A stretch of 8,856 nucleotides of DNA, from the NCBI GenBank assembly GCA_002404375.1, contig DHJO01000119.1, positions 1 to 8,856 of the forward strand, read 5' to 3'. Source of the stretch: Gemmatimonadales bacterium UBA4718. GTDB lineage: Bacteria; Gemmatimonadota; Gemmatimonadetes; Gemmatimonadales; Gemmatimonadaceae. The position numbers and the translations under genes are program-made. A model generated the notes under the pieces. That model worked only from the letters and a program-made list of their open reading frames with translations. It ran no database searches and was not told the DNA's origin. Shown one piece after another: positions 1 through 5,996 of this stretch. Position 1 is the first letter of the stretch. Each line of letters begins with the position of its first letter.

Positions 1-654
1 GCGAATCCCTCCGCTGGCATCGGTTTGAATCGAAAATGCGGTCCCCACGTCCTGAATCTTCACCGTGCCAACCCTTACCGTAAACGGATGCGAAGCGTCG
101 TGCACGACGCTGAAGTATCCGTCGCCCTCAAGAGACACCGAGCGGTCAGAGGAATGCGGATCCACGATGATCCGGCTCTCCGGCCCAAGAACGACTCCAG
201 TTCCATCGGCGAGCCTGAACTGACGCCGCTCGCCGACGGTGGTCGCGAAACCGCGGGCGGCCGAGCCGCCTCCGGATCCGCTAATGTCGCGCCAGAAAAA
301 TGCTCCGCCCGCGAGCACGAGCAGCACCGCCGCAGCCTTCAGGTACGGCGTAAACATCAAGCTTGGATTGTCGCGTCCGGCACGCGATGAGACAGAGATC
401 GACTTGGTACGGTCGAATCCCGACTTTACTTTTCTGAGAGCGCTCTCGACATCCAGCTTGCGGGAATCCTCGCGCGAAACATTCACAAGCGCGGCCTGGA
501 GCGCGTTCACCATCGCCAGACGCTCGGCGTCTGCTTCCAGCCAGCGTCTTGTCGATTCTGCTTCCCGTGGCTCCGCCTCGCCCGCCAGATAGCGGGCAAC
601 TCGATCCCAATCCTCGGGAGCGATCTTGGAGGAGCCACCATCAGAATTCGACAT
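1..654 (-). CDS. FecR-family anti-sigma / sigma regulator (partial, 3' end outside window)
   Basis: The open frame runs from an ATG at 654 leftwards to the window edge without a stop, giving 218 visible residues. Residues 1-100 form a soluble N-terminal part with a charged helical stretch (YLAGEAEPREAESTRRWLEA, about 22-41), like the cytoplasmic sigma-binding region of FecR proteins. One hydrophobic helix follows at about 105-121 (KAAAVLLVLAGGAFFW). The periplasmic FecR domain then begins near residue 138, with the typical pattern GERRQFRLADGTGVVLGPES, then VSLEGDGYFSVVHD, HPFTVRVG and VGTAFSIQT. FecR proteins hold or activate a partner ECF sigma factor in response to an outer-membrane signal. 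The partner is most likely the divergent sigma gene 42 bp away. Upstream of the ATG only a weak GGA is seen as ribosome site. The C-terminal part that would contact a TonB-dependent receptor lies outside the window. Family assignment is firm; the signal sensed is unknown. Confidence 0.88.
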   Translation of the reverse strand, partial: MSNSDGGSSKIAPEDWDRVARYLAGEAEPREAESTRRWLEADAERLAMVNALQAALVNVSREDSRKLDVESALRKVKSGFDRTKSISVSSRAGRDNPSLMFTPYLKAAAVLLVLAGGAFFWRDISGSGGGSAARGFATTVGERRQFRLADGTGVVLGPESRIIVDPHSSDRSVSLEGDGYFSVVHDASHPFTVRVGTVKIQDVGTAFSIQTDASGGIR

Positions 655-696
655 ATTCCGTAATAAGACAGACACCTCAACCGGGCAATACCCTCT

Positions 697-1269
697 TTGG
701 ACAAGCACGACACTAACGAGCGGGACCTTCAGCAGCGAATCCGGGTGGGGGACGAAAGCGCGTTCGATGCCGTCTTTCGCGCGCACTACCCGCGTCTGGT
801 AAGAATGGCGGAATCGATCGTAGGTGAGCGAGCGCCAGCCGAGGAGATCGCGCAGGAGGTGATGCTCGAGTTGTGGCGGCGCAGGGAGTCGCTGCAAGTA
901 GAGCAGAGTTTTGCGGCATACCTGATGCGCTCAACCCGCAACCGCGCGCTCAACCATATTCGGCACCAGAGGATCGTTGCGCGCGAGCTCTCCGCAGCGA
1001 AGTTCGAAGTGCGCGAATCGCCCGGAACGGACGCGGAAATGCTCGGCGTCGAGCTCGAGCAAGTAGTACGCGAGGCCATAGCTGGTCTCCCCGAGCGATG
1101 CAGGGAAGTATTTGAGCTAAGTCGCGTTCAAGGAATGAGATACGTCGAGATCGCCGGAGCGCTGGAGATCTCCGTGAAGACCGTCGAAAAGCGGATGGGG
1201 CAGGCCCTGTCTGAGCTGAGAGAGCGACTGGCGCCCTGGTTGGGAGAGGGCGGAGGAAAGCCGTCGTAG
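697..1269 (+). CDS. ECF-type RNA polymerase sigma-70 factor
   Basis: This 190-residue protein has the two-domain layout of extracytoplasmic-function sigma factors. Region 2 spans about 19-95: GDESAFDAVFRAHYPRLVRM, then APAEEIAQEVMLELWRRR (region 2.2, core polymerase binding), then SFAAYLMRSTRNRALNHIR (2.3/2.4, -10 recognition). After a short linker, region 4 spans about 121-178: AIAGLPERCREVFELSRVQG and the helix-turn-helix YVEIAGALEISVKTVEKRM that reads the -35 element. Length is normal for the family. The style resembles the FecI-like group paired with FecR proteins. The only usable start giving a full N-terminus is TTG at 697: the in-frame stop upstream is TAA at 664-666, and no ATG or GTG lies between. 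No clear Shine-Dalgarno precedes it. The next in-frame candidate, GTG at residue 17, would remove the start of the domain. It is divergent from the FecR-like gene, which probably encodes its regulator. Confidence 0.92.
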   Translation: MDKHDTNERDLQQRIRVGDESAFDAVFRAHYPRLVRMAESIVGERAPAEEIAQEVMLELWRRRESLQVEQSFAAYLMRSTRNRALNHIRHQRIVARELSAAKFEVRESPGTDAEMLGVELEQVVREAIAGLPERCREVFELSRVQGMRYVEIAGALEISVKTVEKRMGQALSELRERLAPWLGEGGGKPS

Positions 1270-1284
1270 GGTATCCGCAGGCTC

Positions 1285-1349
1285 GGGTGTCTCACTGGCT
1301 GAACCATGGCGCGCCTGCAATCGGGATGCGCAGTCACCATTGGAGACCC
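1285..1349 (+). promoter_or_regulatory. Possible leader structure pairing with the lipoprotein ribosome site
   Basis: In the 82-nt gap between the sigma gene and the lipoprotein gene, GGGTGTCTC (1285-1293) can pair with GAGACCC (1343-1349), with one bulged G. The second arm covers most of the Shine-Dalgarno GGAGA (1342-1346). The enclosed stretch is GC-rich and includes GGCGCGCC. If it formed in the mRNA it would hide the ribosome site. The stem is short and the loop is about 49 nt, so chance is a serious alternative. Confidence 0.18.
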
Positions 1350-1351
1350 TA

Positions 1352-2299
1352 ATGCAAAACAAAATCAGAGTTGCTCTCATCGCTGGAGCTGCCGCCATCG
1401 CGGCAGCCTGCGCAAGCGATATGACTACTTCACCTGCTGCATCCAGAGCAGCGCTGGCGGCACTAGTTGCGCCACCAATCAGCTTCGACCAGATCAGGAC
1501 GAGTTTTGTGGGACGCTCGAGCGAAACCGATGGCTTCGTGCCGGGGGGTACCACCACGGGCGGGGACAACGACGACGCGGATCACGAGGACGGTGATCAC
1601 GGACCAGGATGGGGCGGGCTCATGGGCGGCGGCCTCGGCGAAGCATGGAACGGCGGAATCGGTTTTGGTCCTGGATTGGGCAGGGGCCCCTTCGATGACT
1701 TCGACGATTCCAACGCTTGCGCCTTTTCTACAACTACGAATCGCAACGACTGCGCGACAGTCACCCGCGGCGGACTCACCATCAACCGCTCGTTCTCCTT
1801 TCTCGACGCATCGAACGCGGTGGAACAGCTGTTCGATCCGTTGAAAACCAACACCGTGAACGTCAGGAGCACGGTGACTGGCACAGTTACACATCACTCG
1901 ACCGCGACGAGTACAGTCAACAGCTCGAGCGACTTCACCGTTGGTGGGCTCGCCTCCGGCAGCACTCAGCGGACGGTGGACGGAACGGCGTCAGGAAGTG
2001 AGACGACGACCGGCACAAGGGACGGCGTTGCCTTTACCGTCGCCCGCACCGCTGACGACAAGACCACCGGACTCGTGATCCCGATTCAGAATGGGCGGCC
2101 AACCTACCCAACTGCCGGAACCGTAACTCGCTCGATGCAGGCGACAGTGACGAAGGCGGGCTCATCCCCATCGACGTCGTCTCGCAGTGAGGTGATCACC
2201 TACGACGGATCGGCGACGGCGAAGGTCGTAATCACGCACGATGGTGTAACCAAGAACTGCACGAAGCCGCTGCCACACGGGCGGCTCACCTGCGCGTAA
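1352..2299 (+). CDS. Putative lipoprotein with Gly/Asp-rich segment and Ser/Thr-rich beta-like domain, function unknown
   Basis: I chose the ATG at 1352 (315 residues) because GGAGA at 1342-1346 sits 5 nt before it; an in-frame TTG at 1340 would add four residues and overlaps that site. The N-terminus MQNKIR plus a hydrophobic run ends in AAAC at Cys20, a lipobox-like site, so the protein is probably exported and lipid-anchored. Plain signal-peptidase I cleavage is possible because position -3 is Ala. Residues 65-120 are low complexity, rich in Gly, Asp and Trp (GGDNDDADHEDGDHGPGW), perhaps binding metal. From 121 the sequence is Ser/Thr/Val-rich and looks beta-stranded (CAFSTTTNRNDCATVTRGGL, then RSFSFLDASNA). 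Cys123/Cys134 and Cys303/Cys314 could form disulfides. I recall similar lipoproteins as common in Gemmatimonadota, but know no function. It lies 82 nt after the sigma gene on the same strand, so co-transcription or control by that sigma factor is possible. Confidence 0.78.
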   Translation: MQNKIRVALIAGAAAIAAACASDMTTSPAASRAALAALVAPPISFDQIRTSFVGRSSETDGFVPGGTTTGGDNDDADHEDGDHGPGWGGLMGGGLGEAWNGGIGFGPGLGRGPFDDFDDSNACAFSTTTNRNDCATVTRGGLTINRSFSFLDASNAVEQLFDPLKTNTVNVRSTVTGTVTHHSTATSTVNSSSDFTVGGLASGSTQRTVDGTASGSETTTGTRDGVAFTVARTADDKTTGLVIPIQNGRPTYPTAGTVTRSMQATVTKAGSSPSTSSRSEVITYDGSATAKVVITHDGVTKNCTKPLPHGRLTCA

Positions 2300-2314
2300 G
2301 AAGGCTAGAAGCAA

Positions 2315-2350
2315 TACGGGTTTGTCGGATGCACCCAGCGTGAACCCGTA
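2315..2350. repeat. Inverted repeat, possible terminator stem-loop after lipoprotein gene
   Basis: TACGGGTT (2315-2322) and AACCCGTA (2343-2350) are perfect 8-bp arms, and G-U pairs could extend the RNA stem to about 11 bp. It begins 15 nt after the lipoprotein stop codon. No T-run follows on the + strand; on the minus strand only a weak T-rich stretch (TTGCTTCT) follows. Its place between two convergent genes suggests a transcript end or 3'-stabilising hairpin rather than a classic intrinsic terminator. Confidence 0.4.
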
Positions 2351-2416
2351 GCTCACCCTCAGTCCGGTTTTCACTCGCACGGGAGCCGGGCTGGGAGTGG
2401 GTGCCCTCTTGCGCCG

Positions 2417-2450
2417 TCGGGGTCAGATCAAGACGCGATCTGGACGCCGA
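2417..2450. repeat. Inverted repeat, possible terminator stem-loop after the small Arg-rich gene
   Basis: CAGATC (2424-2429) and GATCTG (2437-2442) form a perfect 6-bp stem around a 7-nt loop. Outer pairs (TCGG 2417-2420 with CCGA 2447-2450, plus two inner pairs) lengthen it with one bulge and one mismatch. It lies 5 nt beyond the stop codon of the minus-strand gene ending at 2456. There is no T-run on either side. Together with the 2315-2350 hairpin it fills most of the convergent gap. Confidence 0.35.
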
Positions 2451-2455
2451 GGGGT

Positions 2456-2809
2456 CTACGCGGCGCTGGTCCCCGAATCGGTCTTGGCAATCCGTTTCGC
2501 CCGGTCGCACAGCGCGCGGAGCTCGGTGTTGCTGGCCCCTTCCCAGCGACTGGGGATCGGAACCAGGCGTCGTTTTTCGTTCAGGGATTCGAAGGTGAGC
2601 CAACCTCTTCCGTAGCCTTCGGATAGGGTGATCCGTCGCTGGGTAGTGGTTCGCCGGTCGATGCCGCTTCGGCGCTCGATTCCGCGCCAGGGGAGGCGGT
2701 TCAGGTGCCGGCGGTCGTCAGCGGACGTGCGCCGCTCTACCTTGCTTGGCTGCGAGTCCCATACCTGCCAATACGCGCCGTCTCTGTCTACAAAAGTTCG
2801 ATATGACAT
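2456..2809 (-). CDS. Small Arg-rich conserved-looking protein, function unknown
   Basis: This 117-residue protein starts at an ATG with a GAGGT ribosome site (2821-2825) 11 nt upstream, a slightly long spacing. The N-terminus reads MSYRTFVDRDGAYWQVWD, with the aromatic motif YWQVWD at 13-18. A very basic middle follows (about 25-60), with repeated RR pairs such as ERRTSADDRR, GIERRSGIDRR and TTTQRR. The C-terminal part has GWLTFES (69-75), EKRRLVPIP (78-86), a Trp at 89 and ELRALC (96-101). The layout of aromatic head, Arg-rich variable middle and GWL.FES..EKRRL.PIP tail matches a small unnamed protein type I recall from Gemmatimonadota genomes. No signal peptide or membrane helix is seen, so it is probably cytoplasmic. 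The basic middle might bind nucleic acid, but that is a guess. It lies 130 bp downstream of dacB on the same strand, and a 4-bp hairpin in that gap is too weak to show separation. Confidence 0.68.
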   Translation of the reverse strand: MSYRTFVDRDGAYWQVWDSQPSKVERRTSADDRRHLNRLPWRGIERRSGIDRRTTTQRRITLSEGYGRGWLTFESLNEKRRLVPIPSRWEGASNTELRALCDRAKRIAKTDSGTSAA

Positions 2810-2939
2810 AACGATCTATTACCTCGCGCGGATCCACACGCGATTGCCCAAGAACGTCTACGAAAGATGCTGTTTCCTGCAAGTCTTTTGTACCCTGAAA
2901 GCAGGTTTTTGTGCGCGTAAAGATATGTTTCCTAAGGGT

Positions 2940-4487
2940 TTATCTTCCGAAGCTGGCGAGGCTCTCGCTCATAACGTCTATCATGGACTTGGCGGTCCAG
3001 CGGTCCCTTCCATTGTACAGAAACGAGAAGGCCAGGACCTCACCATTTACCGCCGTTACGTACCCGGCGAGCGCAATAACGTCGTTCGTAGTGCCCGTTT
3101 TTGCGTGGAGATTCCCCTCAGCCGGAGTGTTCCGCATGCGGCGCCTGAGGAGCTCCGAGTCGCCCGCAACGGGAAGGGAGGAGTGCAGCCAGGGACCCCA
3201 TGTCGCCCGATGGGCATAGCCCAGCAATTGAACCTGGGCGCGGGGCGTCACCCGGTCCAGGATCGAGAGGCCGCTGCCATCGGCGAAGACAAGGCGGCTC
3301 GTATCGGCGCCAACCTTGGTGGCGAAAAACTCGTCGAGCACTAAGCTGGCGGTTTGGACGCTGCCGACCACATCCCGCTTTGGCCCCCTGGCGGCATTCC
3401 GAAACAACAGCTCAGCATAGTGATTGATGCTCTCCCGATTCATTGCGGCGATCATGCTGGCTAAGGGCGGCGAGCGAAGACTCGCGATCTTTACGCCGGT
3501 GGGCGGAGCCTTGCCGAGTCGGATGCCGCCGTCCACCCGGATGCCGCGGGCGATGAGCGCGTTTAGAAATGCGCCCGTCGCAAATGCCGCCGGATCCTCG
3601 ACGATATAGACGTACTTGCGAGTTCCGGTCCGAATGCCGATAGAGCCGTTTGCCATGATCGTCCCGTTCCCGAGCTTCCGGAATCCCAACCGCGCTCCGC
3701 CGCCCGCGACCGTGCGGACGTTCGCGACCAGTGGAATCGCACTGGTCGAGGGCTCGAGCACAACCGTGGCCGGCTGTCCCGGAGAGGATGGCGAAACGGA
3801 AACGGCAATCAGGTTCTCATTCAGCGAAAGGGCCGACACCCGCGCGGCGTAGGATGCCTGCAGATACCGCGTGAGCCATCCCTCCGGAATTTTCTGGTCA
3901 TCGAACCCGGAAGCATCGCCGATCACGCTGCCCGTCACGTGCTTGATTCCCTGCTGAGCGACGAGATCCGCCAGTCGGTTCATCGGCGCGGACGGGCCGC
4001 CGGCGAGAAATTTTCCGGATAGCGCCGGATCCCCATCGCCCCTGATGTAGATGTTTCCGCTGAGCGTTCCGTCAGGACCGACCGATCCATCGCGGAGCGC
4101 ATCGGTGCTGAACTGGTAGTTGGGACCGAAGCGCTCCAACGCGATGGCGCTGGTGAAGAGCTTCATCGTCGAGGCCGGCTGCATCTCCTCACCAGCGTTC
4201 TCGGCGTAGAGGGTATCGCCGCGAGTCAGGGAGACTACCATCGCTCCCCACATCCCACTGCGAGTCTTCCCGGTGAGTCCGCTCAGAATGGATGCGACAT
4301 CGGCGGAGCTTCTCAGAACCGTGTATCGCACGACGGGCACAGGCGGCGGGCGGTTCGGATTTCGCCGGCGCACTCTGCGGCGGGTGGTGGTCGCTCTCCT
4401 TCTTGTCTGGGCTTCGATGATTGGCGGTGCCGCGCCACATATCGTCAGCGTCACCAGAATGGCGATCCTGATTTTACGAGAAAACAT
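2940..4487 (-). CDS. dacB: D-alanyl-D-alanine carboxypeptidase/endopeptidase, PBP4 type (class C low-molecular-mass PBP)
   Basis: The 515-residue protein carries all three active-site motifs of the MEROPS S13 / PBP4 family: STMK at 106-109 (nucleophile Ser106, base Lys109), SIN at 353-355 in the context MNRESINHYAELLFR, and KTG at 463-465 in HAKTGTTNDV. Other family marks are RGDGDPALSG (149-158, usually GSGDP), SYAARVSALSLNEN (212-225) and FADGSGLSILDRVTP (401-415). Between the first two motifs lies the long insertion typical of class C enzymes. The enzyme trims the terminal D-Ala of peptidoglycan stem peptides and/or cuts cross-links in the periplasm. A signal peptide spans about 1-26 (hydrophobic run, likely cut near IEA/Q). 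It is followed at once by an unusual basic stretch, RRRATTTRRRVRRRNPNR (29-46), then prolines. Length is near that of E. coli DacB. The start has a weak GGGA ribosome site. It is transcribed alone or with the small gene downstream. Confidence 0.95.
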   Translation of the reverse strand: MFSRKIRIAILVTLTICGAAPPIIEAQTRRRATTTRRRVRRRNPNRPPPVPVVRYTVLRSSADVASILSGLTGKTRSGMWGAMVVSLTRGDTLYAENAGEEMQPASTMKLFTSAIALERFGPNYQFSTDALRDGSVGPDGTLSGNIYIRGDGDPALSGKFLAGGPSAPMNRLADLVAQQGIKHVTGSVIGDASGFDDQKIPEGWLTRYLQASYAARVSALSLNENLIAVSVSPSSPGQPATVVLEPSTSAIPLVANVRTVAGGGARLGFRKLGNGTIMANGSIGIRTGTRKYVYIVEDPAAFATGAFLNALIARGIRVDGGIRLGKAPPTGVKIASLRSPPLASMIAAMNRESINHYAELLFRNAARGPKRDVVGSVQTASLVLDEFFATKVGADTSRLVFADGSGLSILDRVTPRAQVQLLGYAHRATWGPWLHSSLPVAGDSELLRRRMRNTPAEGNLHAKTGTTNDVIALAGYVTAVNGEVLAFSFLYNGRDRWTAKSMIDVMSESLASFGR

Positions 4488-4522
4488 TGTCCCTTTTTCA
4501 ATTGCGATTGTCGGCTACGTAA

Positions 4523-4535
4523 CGAAGCCGCTTCG
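4523..4535. repeat. Short palindrome in the dacB / membrane-protein divergent region
   Basis: CGAAGC and GCTTCG are perfect 6-bp arms around a single C. It lies about 36 bp upstream of the dacB start and well upstream of the promoter proposed for the rightward gene. Such a site could be bound by a dimeric regulator of dacB. A 13-bp palindrome can also occur by chance. Confidence 0.2.
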
Positions 4536-4580
4536 GATGGCGAGAAAGGTGCCAGCGCCCGAGCGTGAAACATTTCGGTG

Positions 4581-4608
4581 TTGACCTGCTGTTCGCTTGG
4601 AATATACC
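4581..4608 (+). promoter_or_regulatory. Candidate sigma-70 promoter for the four-helix membrane protein gene
   Basis: TTGACC (4581-4586) matches the -35 consensus at five of six bases. After a 16-nt spacer, TATACC (4603-4608) is a fair -10 element. Transcription would begin near 4615, giving a leader of about 50 nt before the ATG at 4665. It is the best housekeeping-type promoter I see in the window. Confidence 0.45.
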
Positions 4609-4664
4609 CCGCGAGAAGGTATTTTCCCCAACTAACACGGCGTCCTATCGCATCAGGAGAATGA

Positions 4665-5165
4665 ATGGCTGAGCGGCACCACAATTTCTTGCGCGAAGGC
4701 GTGATTACGGGTTTCATCGGCGCCACCGCAATCGCAATCTGGTTCCTCGTAGTTGACACAATCGCCGGCCGCCCATTCTACACCCCGATTTTCCTCGGGA
4801 AGGGCGTCGTCAGCGTTCTTGGCAAGAACATGATGGGCGACACCGCTTTCATTCACCTTCTCGGTTACACGATCTTTCACTACGTGGCTTTTTTCGTCGT
4901 GGGAATCGTTCTGACCGTGATCGTGCACCAGGCCGAGCGCACGCCGGCCATTCTCGCCGGGCTACTCGTGGCGTTCGTGATGATGACGCTGGGCTTTTAC
5001 ATGATTGCCGCGGCGTTCGCCGGCTCGGCGCTGGGAAACCTGGCGTGGCCGCAGATCTTCATCGCCAATCTTCTCGCGTCGGGGCTGATGCTCGGGTATC
5101 TGTGGCGGAAGCACCCCAAGCTCCATCGGCAGCTGAAGCAGGCATTGGAGGGAACCGACGACTAG
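4665..5165 (+). CDS. Four-helix integral membrane protein, function unknown
   Basis: This is a 166-residue protein. The start at 4665 is set by AGGAGA (4655-4660) four nt upstream; an ATG at 4661 is out of frame and hits a stop after three codons. Four membrane helices are visible at about 12-34 (GVITGFIGATAIAIWFLVVD), 63-88 (IHLLGYTIFHYVAFFVVGIV), 95-117 (AILAGLLVAFVMMTLGFYMI) and 129-147 (PQIFIANLLASGLMLGYLW). The cytoplasm-type ends are basic and hydrophilic (MAERHHNFLRE; WRKHPKLHRQLKQ). I do not recognise a named family; the helix-1 pattern REGVITGFIGATAIAIW resembles unnamed membrane proteins of Gemmatimonadota. Its stop codon interlocks with that of ctaG on the other strand, so it abuts the oxidase operon but has its own promoter candidate and opposite direction. 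A role in respiration would be guilt by proximity only. Confidence 0.8.
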   Translation: MAERHHNFLREGVITGFIGATAIAIWFLVVDTIAGRPFYTPIFLGKGVVSVLGKNMMGDTAFIHLLGYTIFHYVAFFVVGIVLTVIVHQAERTPAILAGLLVAFVMMTLGFYMIAAAFAGSALGNLAWPQIFIANLLASGLMLGYLWRKHPKLHRQLKQALEGTDD

Positions 5166-5995
5166 GCCGTCGACGGTTTCCAGTCCACCTGCGCGCCCGC
5201 GGTCGAATCTTCGCCGCGGGCGTTCCATTTGAAGAACACCACCGTCATGATGATGTAGAAGATGATCCCGCCCGGGATCCACATGATGAGCGCTCCGAGT
5301 AGCTGATCCTCCAGCGGCGAGAGGGGCAGCACTCGCGGCGCGGCGGCGTACGCCGGATACAGAACGTGGTCCGACATCGCGATATAGATCGCGACGATCG
5401 ACATCGGAATGCTCATGAGAAAGCTGTACAGCATCTGCCCGGGATAAGCGAGCCGCGGTAATTCGGGGATCTGACTCATTAGGGGCCACCACATCAGCAC
5501 CGCGGCGACCATGAACATCAGGTGCTCAACGATGTGGATGTTGTGATTCGCCATCGCTGCATTGTAGAGGGGAGGCAGATGCCACGCGGCGATGACGAGA
5601 TTGAATACGACGAACGCAATTGGAGCGCGGGTGAAGAAACGTGCTGCTGGCGCAATGAAACCCGTCGCGAGTGGTCGCCGAAGCATCCACCCTGGGACGC
5701 CGGCGAGAAGGAGCGGGGGCATGACGAGGGTGAGCAGAAGATGCTGCACCATGTGGGCGCTGAAAAGATAATCGTCGCTCAGGTCGTGAATCGGTCCGTT
5801 GAGCGACGCGAACATCACCAGCAGTCCGGAGAGGAAATAGATCTTCTGTGCTGGACTCGGCTGGCGCTGTAGCCGATTCGCGGCCCAGAGGTAGATCGCG
5901 CCCAGCGCTCCAATGCCGATGACGGTACTCGGGTGAATCGACCATCGCCACGAGGTGAGATTGACGACGGGATGCAGCAGCGCCAGGACCAGCAT
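5162..5995 (-). CDS. ctaG: Cytochrome c oxidase assembly factor CtaG (caa3-type, CtaG/DUF1404-like family)
   Basis: The 277-residue polytopic membrane protein has about seven helices and the conserved histidines of the caa3_CtaG family: SLNGPIHDLSDDYLFSAHMV (His70, His81), QHLLL (His85), AAWHLPPLYNAAMANH (His139) and HIVEHLMFM (His154, His158). The family is needed to build the CuB/heme centre of caa3 oxidases in Bacillus, probably by copper handling. It is unrelated to the Cox11-type CtaG of proteobacteria. The ATG lies one base after the stop of the subunit IV gene (sequence ATG TAA C ATG) and no Shine-Dalgarno is visible, so translation probably re-initiates after subunit IV. It is the last gene of the oxidase operon. 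Its TAG stop overlaps the stop of the convergent gene within one CTAG. The C-terminal tail after the last helix (NARGEDSTAGAQVDWKPSTA) is hydrophilic and may vary between species. Confidence 0.93.
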   Translation of the reverse strand: MLVLALLHPVVNLTSWRWSIHPSTVIGIGALGAIYLWAANRLQRQPSPAQKIYFLSGLLVMFASLNGPIHDLSDDYLFSAHMVQHLLLTLVMPPLLLAGVPGWMLRRPLATGFIAPAARFFTRAPIAFVVFNLVIAAWHLPPLYNAAMANHNIHIVEHLMFMVAAVLMWWPLMSQIPELPRLAYPGQMLYSFLMSIPMSIVAIYIAMSDHVLYPAYAAAPRVLPLSPLEDQLLGALIMWIPGGIIFYIIMTVVFFKWNARGEDSTAGAQVDWKPSTA

Positions 5996-5996
5996 G

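Noticed and set aside
507..713. A 68-codon minus-strand frame reaching into the sigma gene start
   Set aside because: It is out of frame with the FecR-like protein, whose frame shows clear family motifs.
2893..2911. CCTG-AAAG-CAGG followed by TTTTT on the plus strand, resembling a terminator
   Set aside because: The stem is only 4 bp and no plus-strand gene ends nearby; on the minus strand, where dacB ends, no T-run follows.
2628..3344. A 238-codon plus-strand open frame across the small gene, the gap and the end of dacB
   Set aside because: It lies antisense to dacB and the Arg-rich gene, which have real motifs; its own translation has no recognisable motif and no ribosome site.
4661..4672. 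ATG at 4661 just after AGGAGA as an alternative start
   Set aside because: It meets TGA after three codons and is out of frame; the ATG at 4665 gives the four-helix protein and has normal ribosome-site spacing.
4962..5492. A 176-codon minus-strand frame overlapping ctaG and the four-helix gene
   Set aside because: Out of frame with ctaG, Arg-rich composition, no helices or motifs; a shadow.
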